Shown here: piece after piece, positions 28,925 to 36,316 of the stretch | Layout of the letters: each line of letters opens with the position of its first letter | How positions within the stretch are numbered: position 1 is the stretch's first letter | Assembly: GCA_029263095.1 (NCBI GenBank) | Contig: JAJCYA010000033.1 | Location: forward strand, 50,955-114,954 | Reading direction: 5' to 3' | DNA from: Acidimicrobiia bacterium | Lineage (GTDB): Bacteria; Actinomycetota; Acidimicrobiia; Spongiisociales; UBA11373 | DNA length: 64,000 bases | Position numbers and translations under genes: made by a program | The notes under the pieces: generated by a model | Databases searched by the model: none | What the model saw: the letters and a program-made list of their open reading frames with translations, nothing else | What the model was told of the DNA's origin: nothing

Positions 28925-29536
28925 GTGACTGAAGCACAGCGGCAGCGGATAGGCGTGATTGGTCTCGTCGTCGGCGCCGTCCTTTTCACATTCGGAGTGT
29001 TCGCCGCGCACTTCACCGGGCTATCCGAGACGAACAACGTCGGCCAGGAGATCTACCCGCACATCCCCCGCTGCGCCTGGTTCGAGAGCGGTGCCTGCTG
29101 GGTGCTCCCAATGGCCAGCAAGCTGATCGCTTTCGTCGGCAGCCAGATCGCGCTCGCCGCCCTCGTCTTCGGTTGGATCTGGAAGCGACCGACGACCTGG
29201 GCGAGGGCCACGGTCGGAGCCTTTGTATTCACACTCGAGATGATCATCCTTCTCGGCATCGTCGCCAACGAATGGCTCGGACTGACTCAAGGAACACTTG
29301 CTTGGACGGAGCAGAAGATTCTCTTCTCGGTCCCCAAGTGGCTCGTCCTCAACAACGACCTCCATATCTCGTTCGGCGTGGTCAAGGACATGATCGTGGG
29401 CGGCTATTCGACGATCGTGGTCCTCGCCGTGGCCGTCGGCGCCTACCGACTCCAAGAAGGCGCCAAGAAAGCCGATCAGCCCAAGCCGCAGGTCGTATCC
29501 GGGTACGGCCGCCCGATTATCAAGGGCGACCACTAG
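28925..29536 (+). CDS. Four-helix membrane protein of the bc-complex operon
   Basis: A 203-residue protein not recognised as a named family. Four hydrophobic segments are at about 8-28, 65-85, 95-117 and 155-172. Two cysteines lie in the loop after helix 1 (IPRCAWFESGACWVLP). The GTG start has GAGGAGGAG 9 nt upstream; an in-frame start at 28829 would lie upstream of the -10 element and was rejected. The stop overlaps the GTG of the ferredoxin gene by 1 nt, so it is probably the membrane partner that docks the iron-sulfur subunit. Confidence 0.75.
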   Translation: MTEAQRQRIGVIGLVVGAVLFTFGVFAAHFTGLSETNNVGQEIYPHIPRCAWFESGACWVLPMASKLIAFVGSQIALAALVFGWIWKRPTTWARATVGAFVFTLEMIILLGIVANEWLGLTQGTLAWTEQKILFSVPKWLVLNNDLHISFGVVKDMIVGGYSTIVVLAVAVGAYRLQEGAKKADQPKPQVVSGYGRPIIKGDH

Positions 29537-29985
29537 TGGCCCGCACAGACGTCTGGTTCGAGATCCCTCCGATCAGGGACGACTATCAGCTCACCCTCGT
29601 CGATGGTTCGTACCTGACTGGCGCAGTCAAACCGAAGCAGTTTCTCCACATCGACGAGGCCGAGTGCATCCTGTGTGAGGGGTGTGTCGATATCTGTCCG
29701 TGGAAGTGCATCCACTACCTGTCCATCGACACAATCGCCGAAGCAACCAACGTCAGCGATCCCCGCACCGACAGCGATAACCTCGGCATGTTCCTGGTCG
29801 ACGAAGTCGAATGCACCCGATGCGCACTGTGCGTGGACCGGTGCCCGACCGGCGTGATTACTCTCGGGAAGTTTGAGGGATCGCTGGCAGATCAGCTAGA
29901 CCAGCGGGCGGTGGAGGCACCGTGGGAGATAGACAGCGGACAGCGCGACTACAAGAACGGCTATGTGTACGGCCTGCGGCTCTGA
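29536..29985 (+). CDS. 2x[4Fe-4S] ferredoxin-type subunit
   Basis: A 149-residue soluble protein with two ferredoxin motifs, CILCEGCVDICPWKC and CTRCALCVDRCPTG, separated by about 45 residues. The C-terminal half is acidic and ends in YKNGYVYGLRL. It starts at a GTG overlapping the preceding TAG stop. Such a subunit is not part of ordinary bc complexes, so its place between a membrane protein and cytochrome b suggests an extra electron entry or exit on the cytoplasmic side. That role is inferred. Confidence 0.88.
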   Translation: MARTDVWFEIPPIRDDYQLTLVDGSYLTGAVKPKQFLHIDEAECILCEGCVDICPWKCIHYLSIDTIAEATNVSDPRTDSDNLGMFLVDEVECTRCALCVDRCPTGVITLGKFEGSLADQLDQRAVEAPWEIDSGQRDYKNGYVYGLRL

Positions 29986-30055
29986 TACGAGCGTTCTGAG
30001 GATTTGACCCACGGGGCCAGTGGCCCTGAGACTGAGGAAGGGACCGGAGGAGACG

Positions 30056-30844
30056 GTGGCAGACGGCAACGACAGCGGCAACGGAAGGACGACGCTCGGC
30101 GAGCGTCTTTCCGGCGTTGGGGAGAGGATCCGCGCCAGCGAAGCTTGGGAATCCATCTTCCGGCCCGGCTCCCCGTTCCGCAAGGGCTACTCGGACAGTC
30201 CGCGGAACCGCTCCTATGTGGTGATGAACAACGTGCTGTATCACCTCCACCCGGTGAAAGTGAAGCGCCACGGAGTACGCCTCTCCTACACGCTGTGTCT
30301 CGGCGGCCTTTCGTTCTTCCTCTTCATCTTGCTGACGATCACGGGCATCTTTCTGATGTTCTATTACCGCCCGGCCGCTCCCGAGGCGTACATAGACATC
30401 GCAGCACTGTCGACCGACGTCGCCTTCGGCCAATTGGTGAGAAACCTCCATCGCTGGGGCGCTCACCTCATGGTGATCACCGTGTTCCTCCACATGACAC
30501 GGGTCTTCTATCACGGTGCGTACAAGCCGCCACGCGAATTCAACTGGGTAGTAGGTGTGGTACTGCTCTTCCTCACCCTCCTGCTTTCGTTTACCGGATA
30601 TCTGCTCCCGTGGGATCAGCTCGCACTCTGGGCCGTGACCGTCGGAACAAACATGGGTGGGTATACGCCCGTGTTTGGCGACCAGGTTTCCTTCGTCCTG
30701 CTGGGTGGCATCCAAGTGGGCGGGCCGACGCTGCTGCGGTTCTACGTCCTTCATGTGCTGGCACTGCCATTCATCATCGTGATCTTCATGGCCGTGCACT
30801 TCTGGCGGGTACGCAAGGACGGCGGCATCTCGGGACCGCTCTAG
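30056..30844 (+). CDS. Cytochrome b6-type subunit (N-terminal half of cytochrome b)
   Basis: A 262-residue subunit of a quinol:cytochrome c reductase. Four membrane helices carry the bis-His ligands: [18 protein letters not shown] (13 residues between the pair) and [17 protein letters not shown] (14 residues between). The 14-residue spacing is the b6-type pattern. Cys81 in TLCLGG, near the cytoplasmic end of helix A, matches the Cys that binds the extra haem c in cytochrome b6 and in the Bacillus complex. The GTG at 30056 was chosen because GGAGG lies 5 nt upstream; another GTG at 30020 would add 12 residues. Confidence 0.92.
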   Translation: MADGNDSGNGRTTLGERLSGVGERIRASEAWESIFRPGSPFRKGYSDSPRNRSYVVMNNVLYHLHPVKVKRHGVRLSYTLCLGGLSFFLFILLTITGIFLMFYYRPAAPEAYIDIAALSTDVAFGQLVRNLHRWGAHLMVITVFLHMTRVFYHGAYKPPREFNWVVGVVLLFLTLLLSFTGYLLPWDQLALWAVTVGTNMGGYTPVFGDQVSFVLLGGIQVGGPTLLRFYVLHVLALPFIIVIFMAVHFWRVRKDGGISGPL

Positions 30845-30856
30845 AAAGGAGCTGTT

Positions 30857-31546
30857 GTGGCAGAAATCCCAGAACACCTCCTGAGGCGTTCCGCTGAGGC
30901 CAAGGCGAAGACGCTTGGGGTGCCCGTCGAGCAGATCATGGCCGAGCTCGGTGGCGAATCGGTGCCGGCGGCGGCTCCCGCTGCCGCCGCGGCCGCCCCA
31001 ACCGCTCCGGCAGCGGCTCCCCCACCTGCCACGCCGACCATCCCGGAAGGTGTCCGCACCCAACGGATGCTGACGGTCGTCAAAGCGAAGGCGATCCAGG
31101 GTGCCAAGCGAAAGCCGACCGACAAGGTCAACGTCTGGCCGCACCTGCTGGCGATCGAGTTTGTCGCCCTGCTGGTGGTCATGGGTCTGCTGATCGTGTT
31201 CTCCGTGTATCAGGATGCTCCGCTGCTCGAGTTGGCGAACCCGAATGAGCAGCCCAATCCATCAAAGGCCCCCTGGTACTTCCTCGGTTTGCAGGAGCTC
31301 CTGTCGTACTTTGATCCGCAAGTAGCCGGGGTACTCATCCCCGGTCTGGGCCTAGCCGGCTTGGCACTGATCCCCTACGTGGACCGCACCAGGTCGATCC
31401 GACCCACCGATCGTAAGTTCGCCATCATGATGTTCACGTTCTTCGTGGTGGCCTCGGCGATTCTCACCATCATTGGATCGTTCTATCGGGGTCCCGGATT
31501 CAACTTCACGTTCCCCTGGCGAGACGGGATCTTCTTCGACTTATGA
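30857..31546 (+). CDS. Cytochrome b subunit IV (C-terminal half) with an N-terminal RSA-AKAKT module
   Basis: A 229-residue protein. Residues 5-33 (core HLLRRSAEAKAKTLG) form the helical module also present twice in the neighbouring membrane cytochrome c, followed by an Ala/Pro linker to about residue 60. Three membrane helices follow, as in subunit IV of b6f and b6c complexes. The quinol-oxidation motif usually written PEWY appears as KAPWYFLGLQELLSYF. The GTG start has GGAG 5 nt upstream. It overlaps the Rieske gene by ATGA. Confidence 0.9.
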   Translation: MAEIPEHLLRRSAEAKAKTLGVPVEQIMAELGGESVPAAAPAAAAAAPTAPAAAPPPATPTIPEGVRTQRMLTVVKAKAIQGAKRKPTDKVNVWPHLLAIEFVALLVVMGLLIVFSVYQDAPLLELANPNEQPNPSKAPWYFLGLQELLSYFDPQVAGVLIPGLGLAGLALIPYVDRTRSIRPTDRKFAIMMFTFFVVASAILTIIGSFYRGPGFNFTFPWRDGIFFDL

Positions 31547-32370
31547 GCACCTCACAGGTACTCCTGCTCGCCTTCGCCGGAATTGGCGCACTGGCGATCA
31601 TCTCGATCATCTCGATCGCGTGGCGACGGGGGCAGGACGACGAAACAACTGAAGGCCGCCCCGATCGCGAGGCATCGCTGCGGGACCGAGACATCGCAGC
31701 GGATCCAGATATCGGTGGCGAGGTCGAGACCAAGGACGAGGAGGAATTGGTTCCGGCAGACCCCGTCCCGATCGACCCCCTCAAGCTGCGAAGTGAGGTC
31801 GACGAGGAGACGATGGGGGTCACCCGTCGCCAGTTCTTCAACCGGGGAATCCTCGGGATTTTCGGCCTGTTCCTCGCCCAATTCGGCATCGCATCGCTTG
31901 CCTTCATGTGGCCGCGACTCAAATCGGGTGGATTCGGTTCAAAGGTGAGCGTCGGCAAGATCGAGGACCTTCGAATCGCCGCCCTGACGGCCGACGGCCG
32001 CGCCCAACCCGTCTTTGTCTCGGCGGCTCAGGCCTACGTGGTTCCCGTTCAGGGTTCACTGGCCGGTTCGAGCTTCGAAGGTCTGCCGGTGGTGGCCGGC
32101 GGGATGATGGCTCTTTGGCAACGGTGCGTGCATCTGGGGTGTCGGGTGCCCGAGTGCGAAAGCTCACAGGGGTTCGAGTGCCCTTGTCACGGGTCCAAGT
32201 ACAACTTCCACGGCGAGTACGAGGACGGACCGGCGCCCCGCAACCTGGATCGTTTCGTCGTTTCGTTGAGCGACGCCAACGAACTCATCATCGACACCGG
32301 TGCTGTGATCGAGACCTCGCGATCTTCGGTGAAGACCATCGAGTACCCACAGGGGCCGTCATGCATCTGA
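31543..32370 (+). CDS. Rieske [2Fe-2S] protein
   Basis: A 275-residue high-potential iron-sulfur subunit of the bc complex. The cluster motifs are CVHLGC and CPCHGSKYNF, giving two Cys and two His ligands. An N-terminal helix (5-25) precedes an acidic cytoplasmic stretch, and a second helix at about 105-125 follows TRRQFF, an Arg-pair motif compatible with Tat-dependent export. Two helices before the Rieske domain recall the multi-helix actinobacterial QcrA, though here there are fewer. Confidence 0.93.
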   Translation: MSTSQVLLLAFAGIGALAIISIISIAWRRGQDDETTEGRPDREASLRDRDIAADPDIGGEVETKDEEELVPADPVPIDPLKLRSEVDEETMGVTRRQFFNRGILGIFGLFLAQFGIASLAFMWPRLKSGGFGSKVSVGKIEDLRIAALTADGRAQPVFVSAAQAYVVPVQGSLAGSSFEGLPVVAGGMMALWQRCVHLGCRVPECESSQGFECPCHGSKYNFHGEYEDGPAPRNLDRFVVSLSDANELIIDTGAVIETSRSSVKTIEYPQGPSCI

Positions 32371-32390
32371 TCGAAGAGGTGGTTGGGTAG

Positions 32391-33893
32391 ATGGGCCTCG
32401 GAGCCGCCACACTCGCCATCGCCGTTCTCGGTGTCATTGTCTGGCTGACCTTCCTCATCACCCAGACCAGAGTCCGACGCCGTCGTGAGCCTCCGCCCCA
32501 GAACCTCGGTCCCACGTTTGGCGACGAGGAACTCGAGTCTCATCGACTCAACAAGATTCTTGTCTCGGCCTTCCTGGCGTCCGCGGTGATGGCGATTGTC
32601 ATGCCCGTCTACTACCTCAACGAGTCGGGTCGGCAGGTCGCGGCTCAAGAGAAGTTCGACGAGATCGCCGAGGAACGCGGTCTCCACTGGTTCGAGAAGT
32701 TTCAGTGTGGCAACTGCCATGGGATTGAAGGTGGCGGCGGTGGTGCCCCATTCATCGAGGCTCGCAGCGGCCTCACCACCACATGGGCGGCGCCTTCGCT
32801 CAATGACATCACCTATCGATTCGACGAGGACGAAACCCGATATTGGATCGTGTTCGGTCGTCAGGGCACTCCGATGCCGGCGTGGGGAGTGGAAGGGGGC
32901 GGACCGCTCAATTCGCAGCAAGTCGACGAACTCCTCGCCTATATCGATCATCTCCAGATCCCACAGGCCGAGGCCGTTGCGGCAGTCGACGGCAAGGTTT
33001 CGCGGGAGATGACCCGACTCACCGGAGCAGACGATGCCGTTGCTGCAACCGCATCCACAATCGAGGCCGATATTGCCGCGCTTGCAGCAGCGCCCGGTCA
33101 GTACGAAGCCGTATCCGGTCTTCCCGCAAGGCTCATGAACATCCTCTCAGGGTCCATAACTTGTACCACCGAGTCCGCAGCCGCGATCGACGCCCCTTGC
33201 GAGGACGAATCTGCGGCCGACACCGACCGCGACGGAGTCAGCGACGCCGCCGAGACCTCTCTCAACGTTCTCATCGCCGAGATGCTCGACTCGGCGCCCC
33301 CATCCGAATCCACTTCGATGCTGGAGGGAATCGAGTTTGATCCCAACAACGCATTCACAACAACCAACGGCTCCGTTGCCACCCCGGATCTCATACAGAT
33401 AGACGAGGTCGTGGCCGAGTTCGAGAACATTGAACGGACGCTGCGCCTGACCATCGAGAGTCGTGAGAGCTTGCTCGCCACTGCCCTCACCGGATTGGCA
33501 TTCGTCAAGGACGCCGCCGAAAACCGCCGCTTCGCCATCGACTACGAGACGATCGCTGCCGCTGAGTTCGAGGGCAACCTCGCAGACGCCCGACGAGGTG
33601 CGGCGCTGTACAACGCCTTCTGCGCACGCTGCCACACCGCCGGCTACGCCGCCGGAATCACCTTTACGCAGGATGCCGGATCGGGTGCGCTGGGTCCATC
33701 GCTCAGAGATGGCCGAGCCTCCGTTCAGTTCCCCGACGAACAAGCACACCTCGACTTCGTGATCAAGGGGTCGGTCGCCGGAGAGCTGTACGGACTCAAC
33801 GGGGTCGGCCGGGGATGGATGCCGGGCTTCGGAACCGTGTTGTCCGAAAGCGACCTCAGATTGATCGTCAAGTTCGAGAGGGCCCTGCGATGA
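32391..33893 (+). CDS. Dihaem membrane cytochrome c
   Basis: A 500-residue protein with two N-terminal membrane helices (about 4-24 and 55-75). Two cytochrome c domains bear CGNCH (106-110) and CARCH (near 408). Axial Met candidates are in TPMPAW and GWMPGF. Between them lies a long insert with a Ca-binding-like DTDRDGVSDAAE near residue 281 and two cysteines. It probably takes electrons from the Rieske protein, replacing a cytochrome c1 or cytochrome cc. It begins 20 bp after the Rieske stop. Confidence 0.9.
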   Translation: MGLGAATLAIAVLGVIVWLTFLITQTRVRRRREPPPQNLGPTFGDEELESHRLNKILVSAFLASAVMAIVMPVYYLNESGRQVAAQEKFDEIAEERGLHWFEKFQCGNCHGIEGGGGGAPFIEARSGLTTTWAAPSLNDITYRFDEDETRYWIVFGRQGTPMPAWGVEGGGPLNSQQVDELLAYIDHLQIPQAEAVAAVDGKVSREMTRLTGADDAVAATASTIEADIAALAAAPGQYEAVSGLPARLMNILSGSITCTTESAAAIDAPCEDESAADTDRDGVSDAAETSLNVLIAEMLDSAPPSESTSMLEGIEFDPNNAFTTTNGSVATPDLIQIDEVVAEFENIERTLRLTIESRESLLATALTGLAFVKDAAENRRFAIDYETIAAAEFEGNLADARRGAALYNAFCARCHTAGYAAGITFTQDAGSGALGPSLRDGRASVQFPDEQAHLDFVIKGSVAGELYGLNGVGRGWMPGFGTVLSESDLRLIVKFERALR

Positions 33894-34393
33894 AACGCAC
33901 CATCGGCCGAATCCACTCTGAGGAACGCGGCCTGTCGGGTCTCGAGTGGATCGGGATCATCACCGCTGTGCTGATCATCGCCGTGCTCCTCCCGCAGGTG
34001 AGAACCGCCATCGACACGCTGTATGAGAACCTCGTCGGCAAGAACAACGTCGGACCCGACGGCACTCCCCAGCCCGGTGTCCTGGTCCGCGGCATCATCG
34101 TCGGCGTCGGATCGTTGGCCGTGTTCGCCGGATCGGTCTGGCTCATCAACTACACGAACCTCGGCCGCAAGCTTGCGTTCCTCGTTACCGGAGCGGCGTT
34201 CTTCGGATTCCTGGCGATCGTCGGATTGCTCTACACGCTCTACGCGCCACGAGGACTTCGGCCAACCCTGGTCGAGGGTCTCAATGCCTTCCAGCTGAGG
34301 ATCCTGCCGGGAGCACTCATGCTTGGATCGCTCATCCTGTTCGTCATGTTTGTCGCCGCCATGAGCCGATACGAGGCGGAACAGGCCGAGTAG
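33890..34393 (+). CDS. Small membrane protein with a pilin-like N-terminal helix
   Basis: A 167-residue protein encoded last in the bc operon, coupled by ATGA. The N-terminal EERGLSGLEWIGIITAVL resembles the processing site and helix of Flp-type pilins (Gly, then Glu five residues on, then hydrophobic). Unlike pilins it continues with three more membrane helices (about 67-85, 95-115, 137-158). Operon position points to an accessory or assembly role in the respiratory complex. No named family was recognised. Confidence 0.7.
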   Translation: MKRTIGRIHSEERGLSGLEWIGIITAVLIIAVLLPQVRTAIDTLYENLVGKNNVGPDGTPQPGVLVRGIIVGVGSLAVFAGSVWLINYTNLGRKLAFLVTGAAFFGFLAIVGLLYTLYAPRGLRPTLVEGLNAFQLRILPGALMLGSLILFVMFVAAMSRYEAEQAE

Positions 34394-34446
34394 GCGACGC
34401 CGGTACGAGCGATCGTCAAATGGCGGTGTGGTCGTCGGGACCAGCG

Positions 34447-35070
34447 CTAGCGGCTCCGACGATGCATATAGAAGCTGAGCACCTGGAGCTCGGTGGAGAG
34501 ATCGACCCTTCGCACGTCAATGCCCTCCGGAGGCTTGATCACCGTCGGAGCGAAGTTGAGGATGGAACGGATCCCGGCGGCAGCCAGCGTCTCCGCCGTC
34601 TCCTGGGCCACCACGGCCGGGGTTGTCACGACTCCGATCGCCGCCCCCTTGGATCGAACGGACTGCTCCAAATCTTCGAGTGGTTCGATGGTGATCCCGT
34701 CCACCTTCGACCCGATCTTGGCGGGATCGGGGTCGAACAAGGCAACAACGCGAAAACCGCGCTCCGTAAACCCCGCGTAGTTGGCGAGAGCACGTCCGAG
34801 ATTGCCAACGCCGACAATGACGACTGTCCACTCCTCCTCGAGCCCCAGCTCCAGGCGGATCTGGAACTTGAGCTGATCGAGGTCGTATCCAACGCCCCGC
34901 ACCCCGAAGGTGCCCAGAAAGCTGAGGTCCTTGCGGACCTTCGCCGGGTTGACCCCCGCCATCGCAGCGAGCTGATCAGAGGAGACGTGCTCCTGCCCAG
35001 ACATGCCTTCGAGACAATGGAGGTACACGGGAAGCCGTTGCACCGTGACCTTGGGAACCGTCGATTTCAC
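34447..35070 (-). CDS. rex: Redox-sensing transcriptional repressor Rex
   Basis: A 207-residue repressor that senses the NADH/NAD+ ratio. The N-terminal winged helix includes SSDQLAAMAGVNPAKVRKDL and GTFGVRGVGYD. The Rossmann domain has VVIVGVGNLGRALANY. The start is the GTG at 35070: a TANNNT hexamer (TATCGT) lies 6 nt upstream with no Shine-Dalgarno, which suggests a leaderless transcript. It is convergent with the bc operon; Rex often controls respiratory genes, but no clear Rex operator was found in the window. Confidence 0.93.
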   Translation of the reverse strand: MKSTVPKVTVQRLPVYLHCLEGMSGQEHVSSDQLAAMAGVNPAKVRKDLSFLGTFGVRGVGYDLDQLKFQIRLELGLEEEWTVVIVGVGNLGRALANYAGFTERGFRVVALFDPDPAKIGSKVDGITIEPLEDLEQSVRSKGAAIGVVTTPAVVAQETAETLAAAGIRSILNFAPTVIKPPEGIDVRRVDLSTELQVLSFYMHRRSR

Positions 35071-35162
35071 GAGCGCACGATATACCCGCCAACAGCACCC
35101 GAAATCCAAGAACAGCCGCCCGACGCCGCACGCGCCACCGCAGACCACTCGACTGGAGACCC

Positions 35163-36314
35163 CTACAGGCGCAGCACCCCGAGTCTGTCGAGGGCGGCCT
35201 CGAGTGTTGGGAGACCCTTGCAGAACGAGAACCGGACGAAGTCGGCGCCGTCGCCGGCGTGGTGGTAGAAGGCGCTGGGTGGAATGGCGGCCACTCCGAT
35301 CTCTCGGATCAGGTGCTCGACGAATGCCACATCGTCGACGAATCCGAATGGGGTGTGATCGGCGTACACGAAGTACGCGCCCTGGGGTTCGAGCACCTCG
35401 AAGCCGATAGACACCAGCCCCGTCACGAGAACATCACGTCGCTCCCGGTAGGCGACGAGCAGGTCGTGGTAGTAATCATCCCCGGCAGCGAGTGCGGTGG
35501 CAGCACCGTATTGGAGCGGAGTGGAGATCGCATAGGTCACGAACTGGTGAGCAGCTCGCAGCCCCGCTGTCAACGGCGGCGGAGCGATCGCCCAGCCGAT
35601 CTTCCAACCGGTGAGGGAGAACGTTTTGCCGAGCGACGAACACGTCACGGTCCTCTCCCACATACCCGGCAATGTCGCCAGCGAGATGTGTTCGCCCTGA
35701 TACACCATGTGCTCGTACACCTCATCGCTGATGGCGATCAGGTCGTGCTCGATGCAGATATCGGCGATCGCCTGCATCTCCTCACGGTCGAAGACCCTGC
35801 CCGTCGGGTTGTGCGGGGTGTTGACGATGATGGCGCGGGTCCGATCAGTGATCACCCGGCGGATGGCGTCGGGATCGACCCGGAACTCCGGTGGGAGAAG
35901 CGTGACGTATCGGGGAACCCCACTGGCCAGCACCGTGTCGACGACGTACGCGTCGTAGAAGGGCTCCAACACTATGACCTCATCGCCCGCTTCGATAAGG
36001 CCCAGGCATGCCGAAGCCAGAGCCTCGGTGCAACCGGAGGTCACCGTGATTTCGGCATCGGGGTCGACAGCGATCCCTGTGTCCTTCTCGAAGCGCCGAG
36101 CGATCTCCTCATTGAGCACCCGCTCGCCGTACATGCGGGCGTATTGATTCCGTCCCGCCCTGATGGCATCCATCGCAGCGTCCTTGACGAACTCGGGACC
36201 ATCAAAGTTGGGGTATCCCTGACCCAGATCGACGGCACCATGGATACGCGCCAGCTCGGTGATCCCGGTGAATACCGTCTCTCCGAACTGTTGGAGGCGC
36301 CGGACGGTGGCCAT
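35163..36314 (-). CDS. Class I/II pyridoxal-phosphate aminotransferase
   Basis: A 383-residue fold-type I aminotransferase resembling methionine/kynurenine or N-succinyl-diaminopimelate aminotransferases. The PLP lysine is in SSLGKTFSLTGWKIGW, and NTPHNPTGRVF and ISDEVYEHMVY are also typical. The start at 36314 lies 2 nt after the gltB stop (TGATCATG), so it is translated together with glutamate synthase and likely uses its glutamate. The exact substrate cannot be assigned. Confidence 0.88.
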   Translation of the reverse strand: MATVRRLQQFGETVFTGITELARIHGAVDLGQGYPNFDGPEFVKDAAMDAIRAGRNQYARMYGERVLNEEIARRFEKDTGIAVDPDAEITVTSGCTEALASACLGLIEAGDEVIVLEPFYDAYVVDTVLASGVPRYVTLLPPEFRVDPDAIRRVITDRTRAIIVNTPHNPTGRVFDREEMQAIADICIEHDLIAISDEVYEHMVYQGEHISLATLPGMWERTVTCSSLGKTFSLTGWKIGWAIAPPPLTAGLRAAHQFVTYAISTPLQYGAATALAAGDDYYHDLLVAYRERRDVLVTGLVSIGFEVLEPQGAYFVYADHTPFGFVDDVAFVEHLIREIGVAAIPPSAFYHHAGDGADFVRFSFCKGLPTLEAALDRLGVLRL

Positions 36315-36316
36315 GA

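Noticed and set aside
34447..35148. Rex operators controlling nuo or the bc operon
   Set aside because: I looked for TTGTGAA-type palindromes in the nuoA, bc-operon and rex upstream regions and found none convincing.
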